64,000 bases of DNA from Symbiodinium natans. Taxonomy: Eukaryota > Sar > Dinophyceae > Suessiales > Symbiodiniaceae. Where the stretch lies: NCBI GenBank assembly GCA_905221605.1, contig CAJNDS010002169.1, positions 91,001-155,000 on the forward strand, read 5' to 3'. Positions 1 to 13,161 of the stretch are shown in pieces. The notes beneath the pieces were generated by a model that saw only the letters and a list, made by a program, of their open reading frames with translations, did no database searches and was not told where the DNA came from. The stretch's first letter is position 1. Each line of letters starts with the position of its first letter. A program made the position numbers and the translations under genes.

Positions 1-3000
1 GAATAGCCAGCAGAAGTGAATAGGTAGGCCCAGCGCCAGGTCAAAAGTGCACCCAAAAGCACTGGCAGTCGAACCAAGCCAAGCATACTCCCCAAAATCA
101 TGCCGAACCGTGAAAACCAGAACGCGAATTCAAAAGGGTGCTGGGCAGCAAGAGTCCAGCCATCCGTTGCGTGTTGAATCAACAATGTGGCCGTCGGCTC
201 GCTCTTGGCCTGCAAAACGGACATTGTCCTGGATTGCACACCTTCGGTTGTGCCACCATGCTAAGGCAGAAGGGAATCGCAACATGATTGCAGCTGTTTG
301 GCTTTGTGAGCCTGGCAAAGTTGTCGCGCCGACCAAGGCACGTACAGCCATACAGTAAAGCTTGACGACCGAATTCCGCACAATGCCAATACGATCTGAA
401 GCCAGACTCCTAACCACCAACGTCGAACAAGAGAAGGAGTAGCATTCAGTACCATCTGCAGTTGCTAGTTCGCTTCCCACGGGTGTCAACAACTCTTGGC
501 AAACGTCAGGCTCTTACCGAGCTCGCTTGAACTTGACTAGACAGTTTGGTGTCGAGTTATGTGGAAGTTAGAAGCCTCCAACACGGTACGTCGGTTTAAG
601 TAGCTTGAAGTGTCTCCGTACTTACAGAAGAGTCAAGGCTCCCATGACGAAGTCGCGGGTAGGGCATGGCACTCAGCGAGGGGTACGGTGAACCGTCCCT
701 GCGTTTGTTCCTTCAGCCATCGTGAGCCTTGACGAGGCGGCGGCCTGACGGTCCGGAGGATGCGAATCCCATGAACCGTCGACTGCCCGCAGAGGCAGCG
801 AAGTCGCAGCTGTCGCGCGACTGCACAGTCCTGCAGTATCCTGCAAGTGCCGTGTGATTCCAGTAACAGGTCGTGAGCAGACGAAAAGGCAACGAGCAGA
901 GAGTGCCCTTGCCGAATCTTCGCCGCTGCGTCGCGAAAGCTTTCTGTTGGGCTCGATTTGTTCGGCTCGGGGAGAGAGGGCCCCCTGCTATCCCCTGCTC
1001 ATGTTTGCCAGGTAGGGCCTGGGAAGGGAGCGAAGGAGGAAGCAGCGCCAAGCAACGTCCCAACTGATCTGAAGCAGGCCGCAGCAAAGCCCATGCTTTT
1101 CTCATGGCTTTCGCTCTTTTCACATTCTGTCGCTTTGTAGCGGACACTCCGCTGCGCAAGGTGGAAAGTTGCGATTTCAGTTCTTGTTTGGCCGTCTTGG
1201 CCGCTGCTTGCATCAAAGGTTCTCGCCATGAAGCCCGATGCCCGCGTGAAGTGGTTGGCAAGAGCTGTGCAACAGGCACACCCACAGGCGCGGATGAGAG
1301 AACAGTCTTGAGGGTGTCGCTCGACGAAGCTCCGCAGCTCGGATGTCTCCCAGAATGTCAGGATGGTCGTTTGGCGCCCAAGTCCATTTACGACATCATC
1401 GCGCATGCCAAGTTTGCCAATGACGTAAGCGAGAAGTCTGGCCAGCGCATGTACTGAACTCAGCTTCTGGAGCTACAATTGCATCTTGTACCCTTGCGCA
1501 GAGAATTTTTAACAAGCCGCGAATCGGCCAGATCCTTCAAGGATGTGGAGGAATTTGGTAATGGCTCGCAAAAACATTAGCCGATTCTCGGGCAGACATT
1601 GCTAGCTTTGGAGAGCTGGCCAGGTTCATGTCCAATGTGTGTGGCAGTGTGAAATTCATGGAGGCCCTCGCCGATTGTATGTGCTGACCACATGGCACAT
1701 GGTGCGATGTGAGAACTCAACTAGAATCAACTACCGTATGGGTTTCAAGATTCTGCCCAAGGGCAGATGTGGGCAACACAAGTTTGATTCAAGCCTGCAA
1801 TCCAAACCGCCAGCGCCTGCGGACACTGCCTTCTCACATGAGAAGACCGCTTCAGCCACAGGTATGCGCATGACCCGCTTTATCACGTAAGCAAGTGTAG
1901 TATGATGACATATACTGAATGGTCCGAGCCGGCGAAGGTATCGCGTGGTGCACGCCAACCTGTCACTCTTCTCCACCCGGCAGCAGAAGTTTCTCGAGAA
2001 GGAGTGCGCGCTGGCAAAGCAGCAGCCTGCTCGCAGCCGAATTTGTAAAACCCAATGTAGACATGGGCAGCGAATGGCCATGTCGCTGCAAGGGCGGGTG
2101 CGGGGGGGGGGGCGGGGGGGGTTTGTTGGGGCGGCAGTGGCTTGTGGGTGGGAGCACTCTCTCCGCCTGTCCTCTTATGGCCCCACTCCATGCGACCCTG
2201 CCTGGTCAGGTTCGCTGCCTCGGCCTTTTCCGCAGCTCAAGCCGAAGACGAGGCTCCATGGACAGAGCAGACACAGTGCACGGCTCGAGCCACTTTGGAC
2301 AGAAGGGCCACGACGTGCAGGGTCATAGTCACAGACAGTCATCGATGATCCAGGTCTAGGCAGTCGTCTAAACACGTTACACGGACTCGATTCCAGATGC
2401 TGCGAGGCGTGTCATTCAAGCTTCCAGTTTCGTGTCTGTGCACTCCTCAGGATAAGACAGCTGCTGCCATGGAGGCCAAGACCTGGGGTGTTTTTGATGT
2501 TTTTGCCCACAGAGACCAAGAAACCTTGCGTACTTGCGTGCATGTCTGAGAGAGACTCTGTCTGTGTGAACATTCATTGTTAGCATGTTTCAGCATGTTT
2601 CACTTGTGCTTGTGCACGAGGACATGATGGCTCGCTGCCGCGCTTTCGTGCGCGTTCACTGGCCTGCTTACTTTCCCACTGTGCATCTGTTTGAGCCAGT
2701 CGTTTTCGTTCTTCCCAACTCTTGTGTGGACTTGTTGTGTACGAGGAACGTCAAAGCGAACGTGGAGAGAGGAATGACAAAGAAGGCAGGTCTTGACTTT
2801 AACACACCCTGCTGTAGGAGGCGCTTGCTGTGCTTTGATTCTCGGATGCATGGACAGGCAATGAGGAGGGTGAGCAGGCTCGGGCGTGCTGCGTCTTGTG
2901 CATTCTGCACAACTGCAAATAAGGCGTTGAACGTAGGCGTTTTTAAGTACCTTGTAGTGGGTGAGTTGTGCCAAGCAAAGATACGGGGGGGGGGGGGTGA

Positions 3001-5300
3001 GATTGGCAGATGGGACAAGTAAACGAGGTCTAAGAATGGCCGTGCAGGAGGAGGGACAGGAGAAGGAGAAGGAGGAGGAGGAGGAGCAGGAGGGGAGGAG
3101 GAGGAGACGAGTGTAGAACAGATTTCGTTGCCAGCTTTCGATGTACTTACAGTGGCTTTGCCAAACTGGTGCTTCGCACCAGAAAGCCCAGAATGGGTGA
3201 ACATGGTCTTGTGTACGGGCCCACTCAGATGAGGGCCTGCCTTTGCAGAAATGTTATGCCCGAAAGCTTTGGAGTTTTGCACTCGGGCGTCGTTACCCCT
3301 TCTGGCACCTCGGGTTAGTTTTTGCTAGTTTGTCAAACTACCTTCGTAACGTGGTGTTGAATGGTTGCTTGACGCCAGCATTTTGGCAGGAGTGAGCTTG
3401 TGTAGGGTGCATCGCAGAAAAAGCAAGAAGCTGAGTCCTGTCACCAACACCATTCAGAGTGTTGTATTTGGAGCCTGGCACTAACGCAGGACGAGGCAGA
3501 GGCGGCAGCCGAGCCGGCAGACTTGCAGTCGGGGCACAAGCTTGCTTGTACACATGCGTTCATTTGTTGAGTCACTCTTCGTGCTGCATGCCCTCTAGGC
3601 TGATTTCCCTCAAACTACGTTTTCAGTTTCAGCTGCAGTTGAAGATAGTTGAAGCTGAAATTGCAAGACTACTCAGACGGGGACCGCCCGAACAGTGTGC
3701 ACAAGAACACAAATGCAAGCAGGCTGTAATATGTAGATTATGTAAACATATTGTAAACATGTATATAATAATATGTATATATGTATATGTTGCCCCCCAT
3801 GACCTACCGGGAGGCCATGCAGACAGAATGGATACACGTGATCCTGACATACGGTATAAATTCACCTTTGTGTCATGACATGGGATGTAATTGCGAATAA
3901 GTTAAAGAATTGGAGCTCAGTTGCATTCATGAAGCTACCCATGCTATTAACCGAGTGTTTGAACCGCCAATTTAATTTTCAAAAATAGAGTTATACATAA
4001 TAATGGGATGCAAAAGGCGGGGCAAAACTGTTCTGCTTTCTCATGAAGAGCTCCCAGACGTTAAGTAGCTTCTAGGAGTTCTGATTGACATCCAATTCTG
4101 GTAATAAACCCAAAACATATCACATGAGGACCTTAAGCATTGAAGATGAGATCACCCTTAAAGTTACAATTTGTCTGAGGTTTTGTCAATGATTTTATAG
4201 CAGGCAACATAAGACTAGCCCCCTGATTACAATAATTAGTTTGAACATCTGCTGCCCCAGTAGCTGTCCTACATTCTCTTCCAAATGTCCCGGCCACTCA
4301 AGAACTAGTACGTTAGTCCTATTCGCCTCGGCTTCCTGCCGAGAAGCGGAACAAGCAGACACGGATCCGGTCTCCTTCCCCTTAACCCGACCCTTCCCCC
4401 CATTCCAAATTTTGTGATGCATCCTCCCACCCCCCCCCCCCCCCCCCGGATTGTGGGACACCCCCCTGCTCTGGGACCCCCCTTTGCACTTTATTGGGAC
4501 CCCCAATTGTCTGGGACCCCTCCTGGGATTTCCGGAGAATTACCTGGAACCCTTGAAACCCTTCCCTGCACCCCGTTTTTTTGCGGCCCTCTTTTCTCCT
4601 TTCCTGTGGGCCGGCCCGGCTGCCAAGGCGGCGCGCGCAAGCGTTTACAATGGCCTCTACCTGTGTTAACTACATGAGCAGAACCGTTTAGATTTTTAAC
4701 TTGGGGTGGAACAAATGGGATTGAAAGGAGATGTATCATTGCGGGCGTCCACGGCCCCATTACTTGACGTTGCCCGAACGTTTCACTCAGATTCTGCAAG
4801 TGTATTGTGCTGCCAGAACATGTCGCTGAGTCGCGCTGAGGACCCATGCCGAGCCACTGGAGCCCTCAGAGCCAAGGACAGAAGATGCGAAGGCGCGGCA
4901 GCAGAAGGCAAGAGTTCCTTGTTTTCCTTGGTAGGCTTCGCGGGTTGATGGCATGTCAAGCTCGGGAGTCATGACAAGGGTTTCTTTCGATTGAGCTTTT
5001 GGTGCATCCGCCAGCAACCTTCACGAGACCACGCTGACACTCCCGGCAGATCACTGCAGGTGGTCACCGCCGAGGCAGCTGTCCCTGCGCGAGAGGCCAG
5101 CAAGCACCGGACTTAGAGTGCCCCAGGCGAGCCCTGAGAATGAATTTCGTGGTTTGTGGTGGCTCGCAGCTTCTTGCCTTGGATGCAATTTGGAGTGCAG
5201 TGTGTGACGGAGTGTCGCGGAGCAGGAGCCGCAGCGATGGCGGCGACCAAGATCACAGCATCTCGCTCCGCACGCCATAACAGTTGGAGTTCCCACTACC
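1..5300. other. No recognisable gene; low-complexity tracts
   Basis: I read all six frames here and found no conserved protein motif. Open frames are short and overlap each other on both strands, as expected by chance in DNA of this base composition. Visible structure is limited to homopolymer and low-complexity tracts: G-rich runs near 2100-2130 and 2985-2997, a purine-rich GGA/GAG tract near 3050-3115, and a C run near 4430-4447. A plus-strand segment near 1310-1455 has a somewhat protein-like composition, but I cannot assign it. Exons of an unrecognised gene could be hidden here because exons elsewhere in the window are as short as 24 bases. Confidence 0.4.
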
Positions 5301-5516
5301 AGCCACCAGCTGACTTTGGCCGTGTGTCTTTTAAAGTGCTCCAGACAAGTCGCCATGTTGCCAGGTCAGGTGCCTGCAGTAGAACATTCAGAGCCACAGG
5401 AAGCTTGGCTGAAATGGACTTCAGACTTTGCTGAGCTGCTGGACAGTAGGTTGGCTGCGCCTGCGTTGCTTGCCTGTGTGTCCGGGTCTGCATTTGCCCA
5501 GAGTTGACTGGAAAGC

Positions 5517-8500
5517 ATGCAGTCCCTAGACAGGAGATTGGGTTCAGCTGCAGCCCAGGAAGAGAAGTCGCCGGTCAAGGTCAAAGGCATCACCGAAAAA
5601 ATAGCAGAGGCCGCCAAAGCAGAGGATGCGAAGGCCACGGAAGTGTCGTGTCACATAGCTGCATGACTTCACACCAGGGTCAGTACTTCGTCCTTTTTGT
5701 CCGCAGATTGAAGTACAGCGTACCACGGCCCACACTTGACCCGAAAGAGCCATTGCCCACCAAGGTCAGCAAGAATCCATGTCATGTAACGGCGAAGCAT
5801 TCCCTGTTCCCAAAGAGAAGAGCAGGAAAGAGAAGCAAAGGCCAAGAAGGACAAAGTGAAAGGCAAAATCAAAGGCAAATCAGACAAGAATGGCTACAAA
5901 GACAAGGATGCCGCCAGTGTCGAGGACAAGCCCAAGAGTAAGGCGAAGACCAGGGAGAAGGACGCTGTGATGCTACAATGTTGTTAGATGCGCCCTGAGC
6001 TCAAGCACTGAGCCATGTCCTTATCTACTTCATCTACTTCATTCCCCCCCCCCCCCCCCTCCCCCCTCTGCCTCTGATCCTGCGCTTGATCGCATCATCT
6101 TTTGGGCCCTCAATCACAGCTGAACTCAACTGCAGGGTTTAGGGTTTAGGGTTTAGGGTTTAGGGTTGTCTTTGCTTATCGTGAAGGATCGGAAGAGCAG
6201 AAGCGGCCGAAAGAAGCACGGGCGGCGCTCCACTCAGCAACCCATTGAGACTTGAAGAGATTGACGGGCATCTGCTCGTACAGTGCGACTTCAACACACA
6301 GCCAGATGAAGTTTCAGGCGTGCGAGGGAACGCAACTCGAAACTTGAGAGCTGTCAGATGAGTACTGTGCTGAAGTGTGCCTTTTCGAAGGGGAAGATGC
6401 CCGCTTCAAGCAACGCTGCCCTGAATCGACTCTGTTTAGGCAATTCACTCTACGCACTTGGGCGATTCAGGCTACTCACTTTGCCATTGTGCCAGATTCA
6501 TCTCGCGCTGGTGGTGAGTTTTTCAGCTGTGCTCTGCAAGCACCGTTGCAGACGTGCTAGCTAAGGAGAACATGAGTTCGTTGTACACCTTGCAAATCCC
6601 ACAGTTGTATGATTCTTATGTCTCATCAAGAAAGGGACGGACCAAGCCCCTGGACCAAAACCCCCCGAAGCTCAAGCCCAAATCCACAAAAATCACTTCC
6701 AATGCAAGAAACTAGGAGAGAGACACTCGGGCTGCTGTTTTTCCTCGTCCCCAAGAGCGACTGTGGTTTTCTGCTGCCGAGGCACAGTGCAGCATCCTCC
6801 AGCGGCAGCAACAGGCAGACGCCGCTGCCTTTTGGGATTCTCAGCGGTTTTGGATGAGCACGAATAAGGGGAGATACGCAGCCCGGTACTGCCGGAAAGA
6901 TCATCCCCACGCATTGCCATTCCGGGCACCAAAGTCCCTGTTTGCTGCTGTGACAGGGACCGAAGCAAGTCCCGAAGCCGCAGCCATCGCAGAGATGTTT
7001 GCCTCTGAGATTTTGTTGAGCAGATGCTGTGATGAGGGGAAACGCATTTTCGCAATGAACAAGGCAATAAGATTTCTAGGTTTCGTTTCGGACGAAAGCT
7101 GAGCCCACATGATGCAATCATACAGACATGGCTATTTTGCAACCAATGTTACGTCTTATCCATTAGGCCTTACAGGATCTTAATGAGTTCACGAAGCTTT
7201 TGACAGCCCAGGCCAAGCGCAAAGTGAAAGGCAAATCGAACCACTCCGACCACTCCTCTGACTCTGCAAGGACCGTGTCGGAGATGAAGGGATGTGGTTC
7301 CATTGTGATGTCTTCCATGTATGTCCCTGTCACCTGCTGTGCGTTTGAGCGCGAAAGGGAGCAGGCGTTCTGCACAGATTGGGTCTTCTTTTATTCTAAG
7401 GGGCTACGCCCAGGGACGGGCAACGCCCCCAAGAGTAGCAGGCAGAGGCATGGCAGCTCCCAAAGCACAACCCCCCCCCTCCCCCTGCGAGCCGCTGGTG
7501 CTGCCGATGCTCGCCCCTCAAGGAGAAACGAAGCCTCGATGATGCGCACCTCTGGGCCCCGGCCCGGACGCGCATCATGAGCATCAGCGGCTCCGGCCTC
7601 CAGGCATGCGTGCATCCGAAACCCGAGACCCAACCCGCTGATGCTCATGATGCGCGCTCTTGCGGGGGTCCTTTGGGGTGGCCGATGCCCCCCAAAAAAC
7701 ATCAACAACGCGTCTTCGGCAGAAGTTAAAAAACAGAGTCAATGATGCTCTCCGGGGTCGTTTTTGGGACCCCCCGTGGGGCACCCAAAAAATGCGTCCA
7801 GGAACCAAATTTCGGTGGGGAATAGCGCGCTTTTCGCGAGAAAAGAAGACCTTCGGAAGCCGAATTCTAAGGGGCTACGCCCAGGGGCGCAATGCCCCCA
7901 GGATTAGCAGGCAGAGGCATGGCAGCTCCCAAAGCAAAACTCCTCCCAAGGAGAAACGAGCCTCGATGATATCCTGAGCATCAGCGGCTCCGGCCTCCAG
8001 GCATGCGTGGCTTATGGGGGCATATGCCGGCCTCAAAACGGAAATGTCCGCAACAGCACGAAAACCACGGTATTTACAGCGTTTTCTGCATTTTCCAAGC
8101 GCGCAGCCGCATCCGAAACCCGAGGCCCAACTGGCTCATGATGCGCGCTCTTGTGGGGGTCCTTTGGGGTGGCCAATGCCACCAAAAAACATCAACAACG
8201 CGTCTTCGGCAGAAGTTAAAAAATGAAGTCAATGATGCTCTCCGGGGTCGTTTTTGGGACCCCGTGGGGCGGATGTATGTCTCTGTTAAGGCAGCGAGAC
8301 AGAGACGACAGTGAAAGCCGTCACAAAACCGCGGGGGTGCCAAGGGACGCCCGGCGAATATGAGACAAACTTGAAGCCTCTGAATGTGATGCCGGCCTGA
8401 GGCAAAGAAGAGTGGCAAAGCCAAAGGGAAGTCCCACCACTCTTCGGACTCGAGTGACAGGAAAACCTGTCGGTTTGTAAGCATAGTTTATATTTGCGAA

Positions 8501-9200
8501 TGCTCGACACGAGTTGTCATGTGATTCCCCGTGGCAGGAAACGCAGGAGAAGTACCTCAAGCTCCAGATCTCGTGGCAAGAGGCGCACTTCTGTCGGGGG
8601 ATCACTCCAGCCAGAAGTCAGTGAAGCAGTGCAAAATCGCTCCTGCAACGTGCGGCTTTGCATGGCTTTGTGCGGCTTGTTTCTTTCGTTGGGGTTGTCG
8701 CTGTGGCTGTCCGCACATCATTGTTCAGTCTTCATCAGTTTCAAGCGGTGCACGTGCAAAGTGCCTCTCGGCGTGTGCTGGCGAGGCGCAAGTGAGGAGG
8801 TTTCCTTCCCGTCCCTGTTGATTATAACCTGCTGGCAAAAGTGCCGCGCAGCGGTCCACCACAGCCTTCATGCCTTCCAGCATACGTGTGGCCCTCTCTC
8901 TGACTGGAAAGCAGGTCGCGGGACCACATTCGCTGTGGGACTCTGTTAATGAACTTCGGTTTCACAGGGGCCAACGGGAGAAGCATCATGTCAAGACTAG
9001 ACGTGAGAGCCTCCCGACACCCTGGAAAGCGGATGTTTGAAAATCTGGCCGAAGCAAAAGTGCTTCAACCGCCTGCCGTTGAATCCGTTGACAAGTTCCT
9101 GCTTACGTTGAGATTGGATATGATTGGAGCGCACGCACCTGCCAGTGTACAGCACGTTGCTCAGCCAGCTTCTAACTTGTGCATGCTAAGCGGCTAGACG
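5517..9200 (+). CDS. Lys/Ser/Arg-rich (SR-like) protein, dispersed exons
   Basis: Several plus-strand segments encode highly charged, low-complexity peptide typical of SR-like or nuclear scaffold proteins. A segment at 5517-5642 (starting MQSLDRR) is rich in Lys, Ala and Glu. A Lys-rich stretch at about 5830-5985 contains KVKGKIKGKSDK. At 6957-6996 an exon after a CAG acceptor reads DRSKSRSRSHRR. Exons at 7212-7268 and 8402-8460 both encode a KGKS-H-S-SDSSD type motif, and 8537-8612 encodes KRRRSTSSSRSRGKRR. The repeated KGKS...SDSSD motif suggests an internal exon duplication. RS dipeptides are known from splicing factors, but no RNA-recognition motif was found, so a splicing role is only inferred. 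Exon order and start are unresolved, and more than one gene could be involved. Confidence 0.45.
6134..6167 (+). repeat. Interstitial telomere-type repeat (TTTAGGG)
   Basis: About four and a half perfect copies of the heptamer TTTAGGG lie in a row. This is the plant-type telomere unit also used by dinoflagellates. The tract is far from any sequence end and sits in non-coding DNA between Lys-rich exons. Confidence 0.85.
7396..8275 (+). repeat. Tandem duplication of a ~0.47-0.49 kb non-coding unit
   Basis: Two diverged copies follow each other. The block beginning GGGGCTACGCCCAGGG at about 7399 recurs at about 7869. The block containing TCAACAACGCGTCTTCGG at about 7700 recurs about 494 bases later. 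Small indels separate the copies, and the second lacks part of the G-rich segment. The unit contains GATGCTCATGATGC at about 7639, also the core of the large minisatellite at 36-41.5 kb. Stop codons occur in all frames, so it is not coding. It lies between two SR-like exons and is probably intronic. Confidence 0.75.
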
Positions 9201-9701
9201 TCAGCACAATCTGAGCTTGGATTCTTTGGGATTGAGTTTGGTTCGACTTTCACAGCGCATGCCATGAAGTTGCGCGGCCGCCATCCATTTCCGCGGCATC
9301 GAGGTGGGACATTTGATCCTTTGCGTTGGGAACAGAGTGAACAACCCAGCCCCTTCAGAAGGTTTGTGGGCGGCCGTCATTGCGTGGGTTGTTCTCCGGC
9401 AATCATCCTGCAGCTCAGCGTTTGCAGAAGGCAGGGCGGGGCTCACATTGCTACGCTTTGCGCGCACTTCGCGTGCGCTTCGGTGCAACTGACTTCGCTC
9501 TGGTATGTATGCTTGATCTGCATGTATATCCTTCAGGCGAATGCTGCTCAAAGCTTCGCAAAGTCACGCTCATGCAGACAAACACTAGACAAACATTGCG
9601 CCTACTTAAAGAGAATGAGGGGGCAATTCTTTGATTATCGTACATCTTTTCGTTCTTCAGCTGCTTAGCTGGCAAGAAATTGCCACCGACCAGTAGCTGC
9701 T

Positions 9702-10325
9702 ATGCCTGCCGTAGCAGCTGAGCCGATCGGCAATCTCAGAATGCGGGGGCGGCAGTTCCAAGACGGCGAGACCAATGTGCAATACTCGATCCTCCAGACG
9801 AAGAAGGAGGCTCAGTCTACTCGACTCATTTCTTGTGTGGCACTTCTCTTCGCAGCCTGCTCGGCTTGCTCCATGTACGTGCTACTCCGAAATTCAGACT
9901 CGCACGCAGAGTTTCCAGAGGGGACGGAGGTGATTCGGCCGGGTTGGGCTTGGACCACCGTCCCAGCGGTGGTGCGCGAAGAAGCGTCGATGGAGTCGAC
10001 GAAGGTGGCAGTGATCCCGGCAAAGACACGGGTTCTTGTTTCGGAACTACGAGGCGTGCGGGCGAGGATCGCGGAGCCCATTGAAGGTTGGATTTCCTGT
10101 GTCTCTGACGGCCGACAGATAGTAACGCTGAAGGAAGTGGATGAGGAGCTGAACGCGCTTCGAGAGAAGCTTCTGGGCCAGCAGAAGGTTCAACGACAAG
10201 TGGATGCAGCCCTCAAGAAGCGGAAGGAAACAAAAGGAGTTCCCCAACCACAGCCACGCAAGAAGGCTGCCGAGCAAGTGACCGGTACGCCATCGCAAGA
10301 CCAGAGTGAGCAAGAAAGCCCGTGA
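9702..10325 (+). CDS. Intronless single-pass membrane protein, SH3b-like region
   Basis: This continuous 207-codon frame starts MPAVAAEPIG and ends SEQESP with TGA. It has no internal stops and protein-like composition throughout. Residues about 1-42 are polar. About 43-63 form one hydrophobic segment (ISCVALLFAACSACSMYVLL), a likely transmembrane anchor. About 75-145 contain VIPAKTRVLV and EGWISCVSDGRQ, resembling the beta-strand pattern of bacterial-type SH3 (SH3b) domains. The tail from about 145 is Lys/Gln-rich and probably helical then disordered. I do not recognise the family; a type II membrane orientation is inferred. The absence of introns contrasts with the neighbouring genes and could reflect retroposition from mRNA. 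The upstream ATG choice rests on this being the first Met of the frame. Confidence 0.6.
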   Translation: MPAVAAEPIGNLRMRGRQFQDGETNVQYSILQTKKEAQSTRLISCVALLFAACSACSMYVLLRNSDSHAEFPEGTEVIRPGWAWTTVPAVVREEASMESTKVAVIPAKTRVLVSELRGVRARIAEPIEGWISCVSDGRQIVTLKEVDEELNALREKLLGQQKVQRQVDAALKKRKETKGVPQPQPRKKAAEQVTGTPSQDQSEQESP

Positions 10326-11507
10326 TGGGCTGTGTTAGATGCTGTTAGATTCGATGCTTGCACGAATGGTAGCATGTGCCAAAGTGGAAGTTTCACCCAC
10401 TGGTGTTGGCGAAGGTGAAGCACATGCCACTGCATTACAAGAGAAGGATTTCATGGAAGAGTTTCCTCAACAAATGTTGTGTCTCCCGATGCTTCAGCAC
10501 CCAGGCCCTGGCAAAGCGACTACCAGGCAAGAAGAGTCTTCGGTTTCGGGCGTTGGAATCTGCAGGTTTCTCTGCGCGGGTGCGAGCAGTTTCCTAAATC
10601 GGATTAGGGAACCACCCTTTTTCTTGCAACCCGCTCTAAGTTCCCCCCTATCACTTTAGGCATAGGAGCAGAACCCGCCTTGCGATTGAACGCGACAGAA
10701 TACTCAAGCCAGAATCCTTTCCCTCTTCGCAGATCAATCAACAACTATAGGCCTTCATTCCGGTCAGTCAGTGTTGAGTTACGACTGGAAGAGCACAGTC
10801 GACGAAGATATGCTCTCGCCATGCAATTTAATCTTGAGCAAGACATTGCTCAACTTCAACCTGTCTCGTGGCAAATATCATCAGTTACGACCGTTCGATT
10901 GTAGAGGTAAAAGTTCGCGCCCTGCGATCGAAACCGCAATGTGGAGTTGACCCTCTCTTTACATTGTGATCGACACCTGGAATTCGAAGATAGTGGATCT
11001 ATCCACGGTTGTCAAATCTGTCCCCCAGTTGTCGCCCAAAGTCTCGTGCGAGCTTGCTCCGATTCTTGCCCGTGCCCGATCCCGTTCGGTTCTGTTGTGA
11101 TCTGATTGCCCTGAGCCCCTCGTCGCATTGCCTGGTGTGACATGTGTGAGCCGATGGGTTTACTGGTTATCGCTGCGCTCATTGATCACAGGCCGGATCA
11201 GCTGCTTCGACGCCACTTCCTTGTGCAAAGCTTAGTGCAGGCTACAGGATTGTCTTGGCACAGCGCGGGTTTGGTTTCAGGTCCCGCTGTTGGAGCTCTG
11301 GAGTGCGTGGCAGGTCCCGGCACGTAGTATAGACAGCGACGCATGATACGAGTCAGATGCAATGACTTGCCACGAAGTCAAGAATGCGCAGTGCATGTGT
11401 GAGGGTGGTGCCCCAGCTTGGGCCTTGAGCAGCGAGCCAAGTGTGAAGGCAGAATGGACCCCCGTTGTAACGAAAGGGGCCCCGAACATCAAGGCAACGA
11501 CGAGCAG

Positions 11508-13123
11508 CTTGTCACATCCCTCTTCGAGCGTGTAACTCCTGGGGTTGTCTCCATCGCTCGCGAGCCACCTCCGAAGGCTCTCTCTCGAGTTGCGGCGCAG
11601 TGTCTCTTTATTGCGGGCGTGTGTGTAGACTTGAGAATGGCTGGCCAGCGACATGTCAGGACACGCTGGGAGAGAAACCATCTGCGGGAATTGCAGGCTC
11701 TGGTTTTGTTTGGGACCAGAAGCACGTTCGAACCTTGTCGTTCACATCCTTTATGTTCTTTGCTGCCGTTCTTAGCCATAGCCGGCTCTTGCGAGTTGGG
11801 TGTAAACAGAGGTCGTGACAAACTACCATGTCATCAACGAGCTTCAAACGTTTGCAACCTTACACACTTGTGAGTCATGCTGAGCTTTCTTATCGCAGCT
11901 GCATTTGCTTTAGAGTTTAGGCCATATGTGACCTTCCTCCTGAAGGACGGCTCAGGCACACTGCAACTTGTTCTTGGTAGCCGGAGGCTTATGCTCATGC
12001 TGCCGCGCGCCTCGGCCTTGTCGCTCGTGGCACCTCTGTAAGCTTGCAGGATATCTAAGGGCCCCAGCCAAGAGCCCCGAATACATGACATTTTGGGAGG
12101 TGTGGAAATTGGGATAAGCACCTGGAGCTCAAAACGACGACGACCCTCACTAGACACTGCCATTGTCCGGCATGGCCTCTTCCCCAAGAGGCAGCAAGCA
12201 TGCGGACGCCTGCAGACACACAGCGCCTTCCGCAGACCTGGCACACAAAGCCCAGGTCATCGTCCCGCACACAGCCAGCATGTCTCAATGACTGCCGGCC
12301 TTCGTTCCCCCAGAGCTGTGTGCAGCATGTGTAGCATGCACAGCAGGGACGTGAGACCGATTGGCCGTGCACGCAAAGCCAAGAGTACCTACAGCCTGTT
12401 GGGCTTCTTCGACGTGCCATCTGTAACCTGGTTGGGTCATCAGTCGGCGGAAACCGTGCAATGGTACGCGTCTTTTCTTTGATACGCCTAGCTCAGTGCT
12501 GTTGTTGGCATTGAGCAGCAAGGAAAATAGTTTGTGACATGTCGCCAATGCTGCGCAGCTGCTCCAGCTAAGCTGCCAGTCTTCAGGCTCCAAGCGGCTA
12601 AGCTATCAAGCTCAAATTGTCGGTACCTTGCTCAGAGATCTGTGAGTGATAGCAGACTTGAGTGGAGTGGGTGGTGAGACGGTGAGGTTACGATGCTACA
12701 AGTGATGTGGCCGTCTTGAAAGTGGGTAGTCGGGACTCACAATCGCTGTTAAGTCATGTCACCGGTCTCTTGCAAGAAGCCTCACATGAGCACGCATGCT
12801 CGGGCCAGGACGGCATAAAGCCAGACACCCCAAAAGGCCACGCTTGGTGAGCAATGCTTTTGGTTTTCTTCCTTTTCTGGCTTCGAGCCTTAGCAGGCCT
12901 CATGCAACCTCTTAATCGTGGTCGGTCTGACCGGCTGTTGGTGGGCCCTGCTCTTGGGCTCTTTGTGCGACTTGCGCGACTTGTGCTCATGGCTTCAGTC
13001 TGCGGGATTTTGTGGCTGTAGGCCAGAATGTCTTCGCTTTCGGAAACCCCTTCGGAGCGAGGCTCAATTCAATGTGATCTCTTGTCACTTGGCCACCATC
13101 TCGCCATTCTCTGCCTGACTCTC

Positions 13124-13161
<38 letters not shown>

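Noticed and set aside
2585-3282. Overlapping frames of 124-204 codons on both strands near 2.6-3.3 kb
   Set aside because: Part is poly-Pro/Ser from the GGA-rich tract. The rest has no motif and both strands are equally open.
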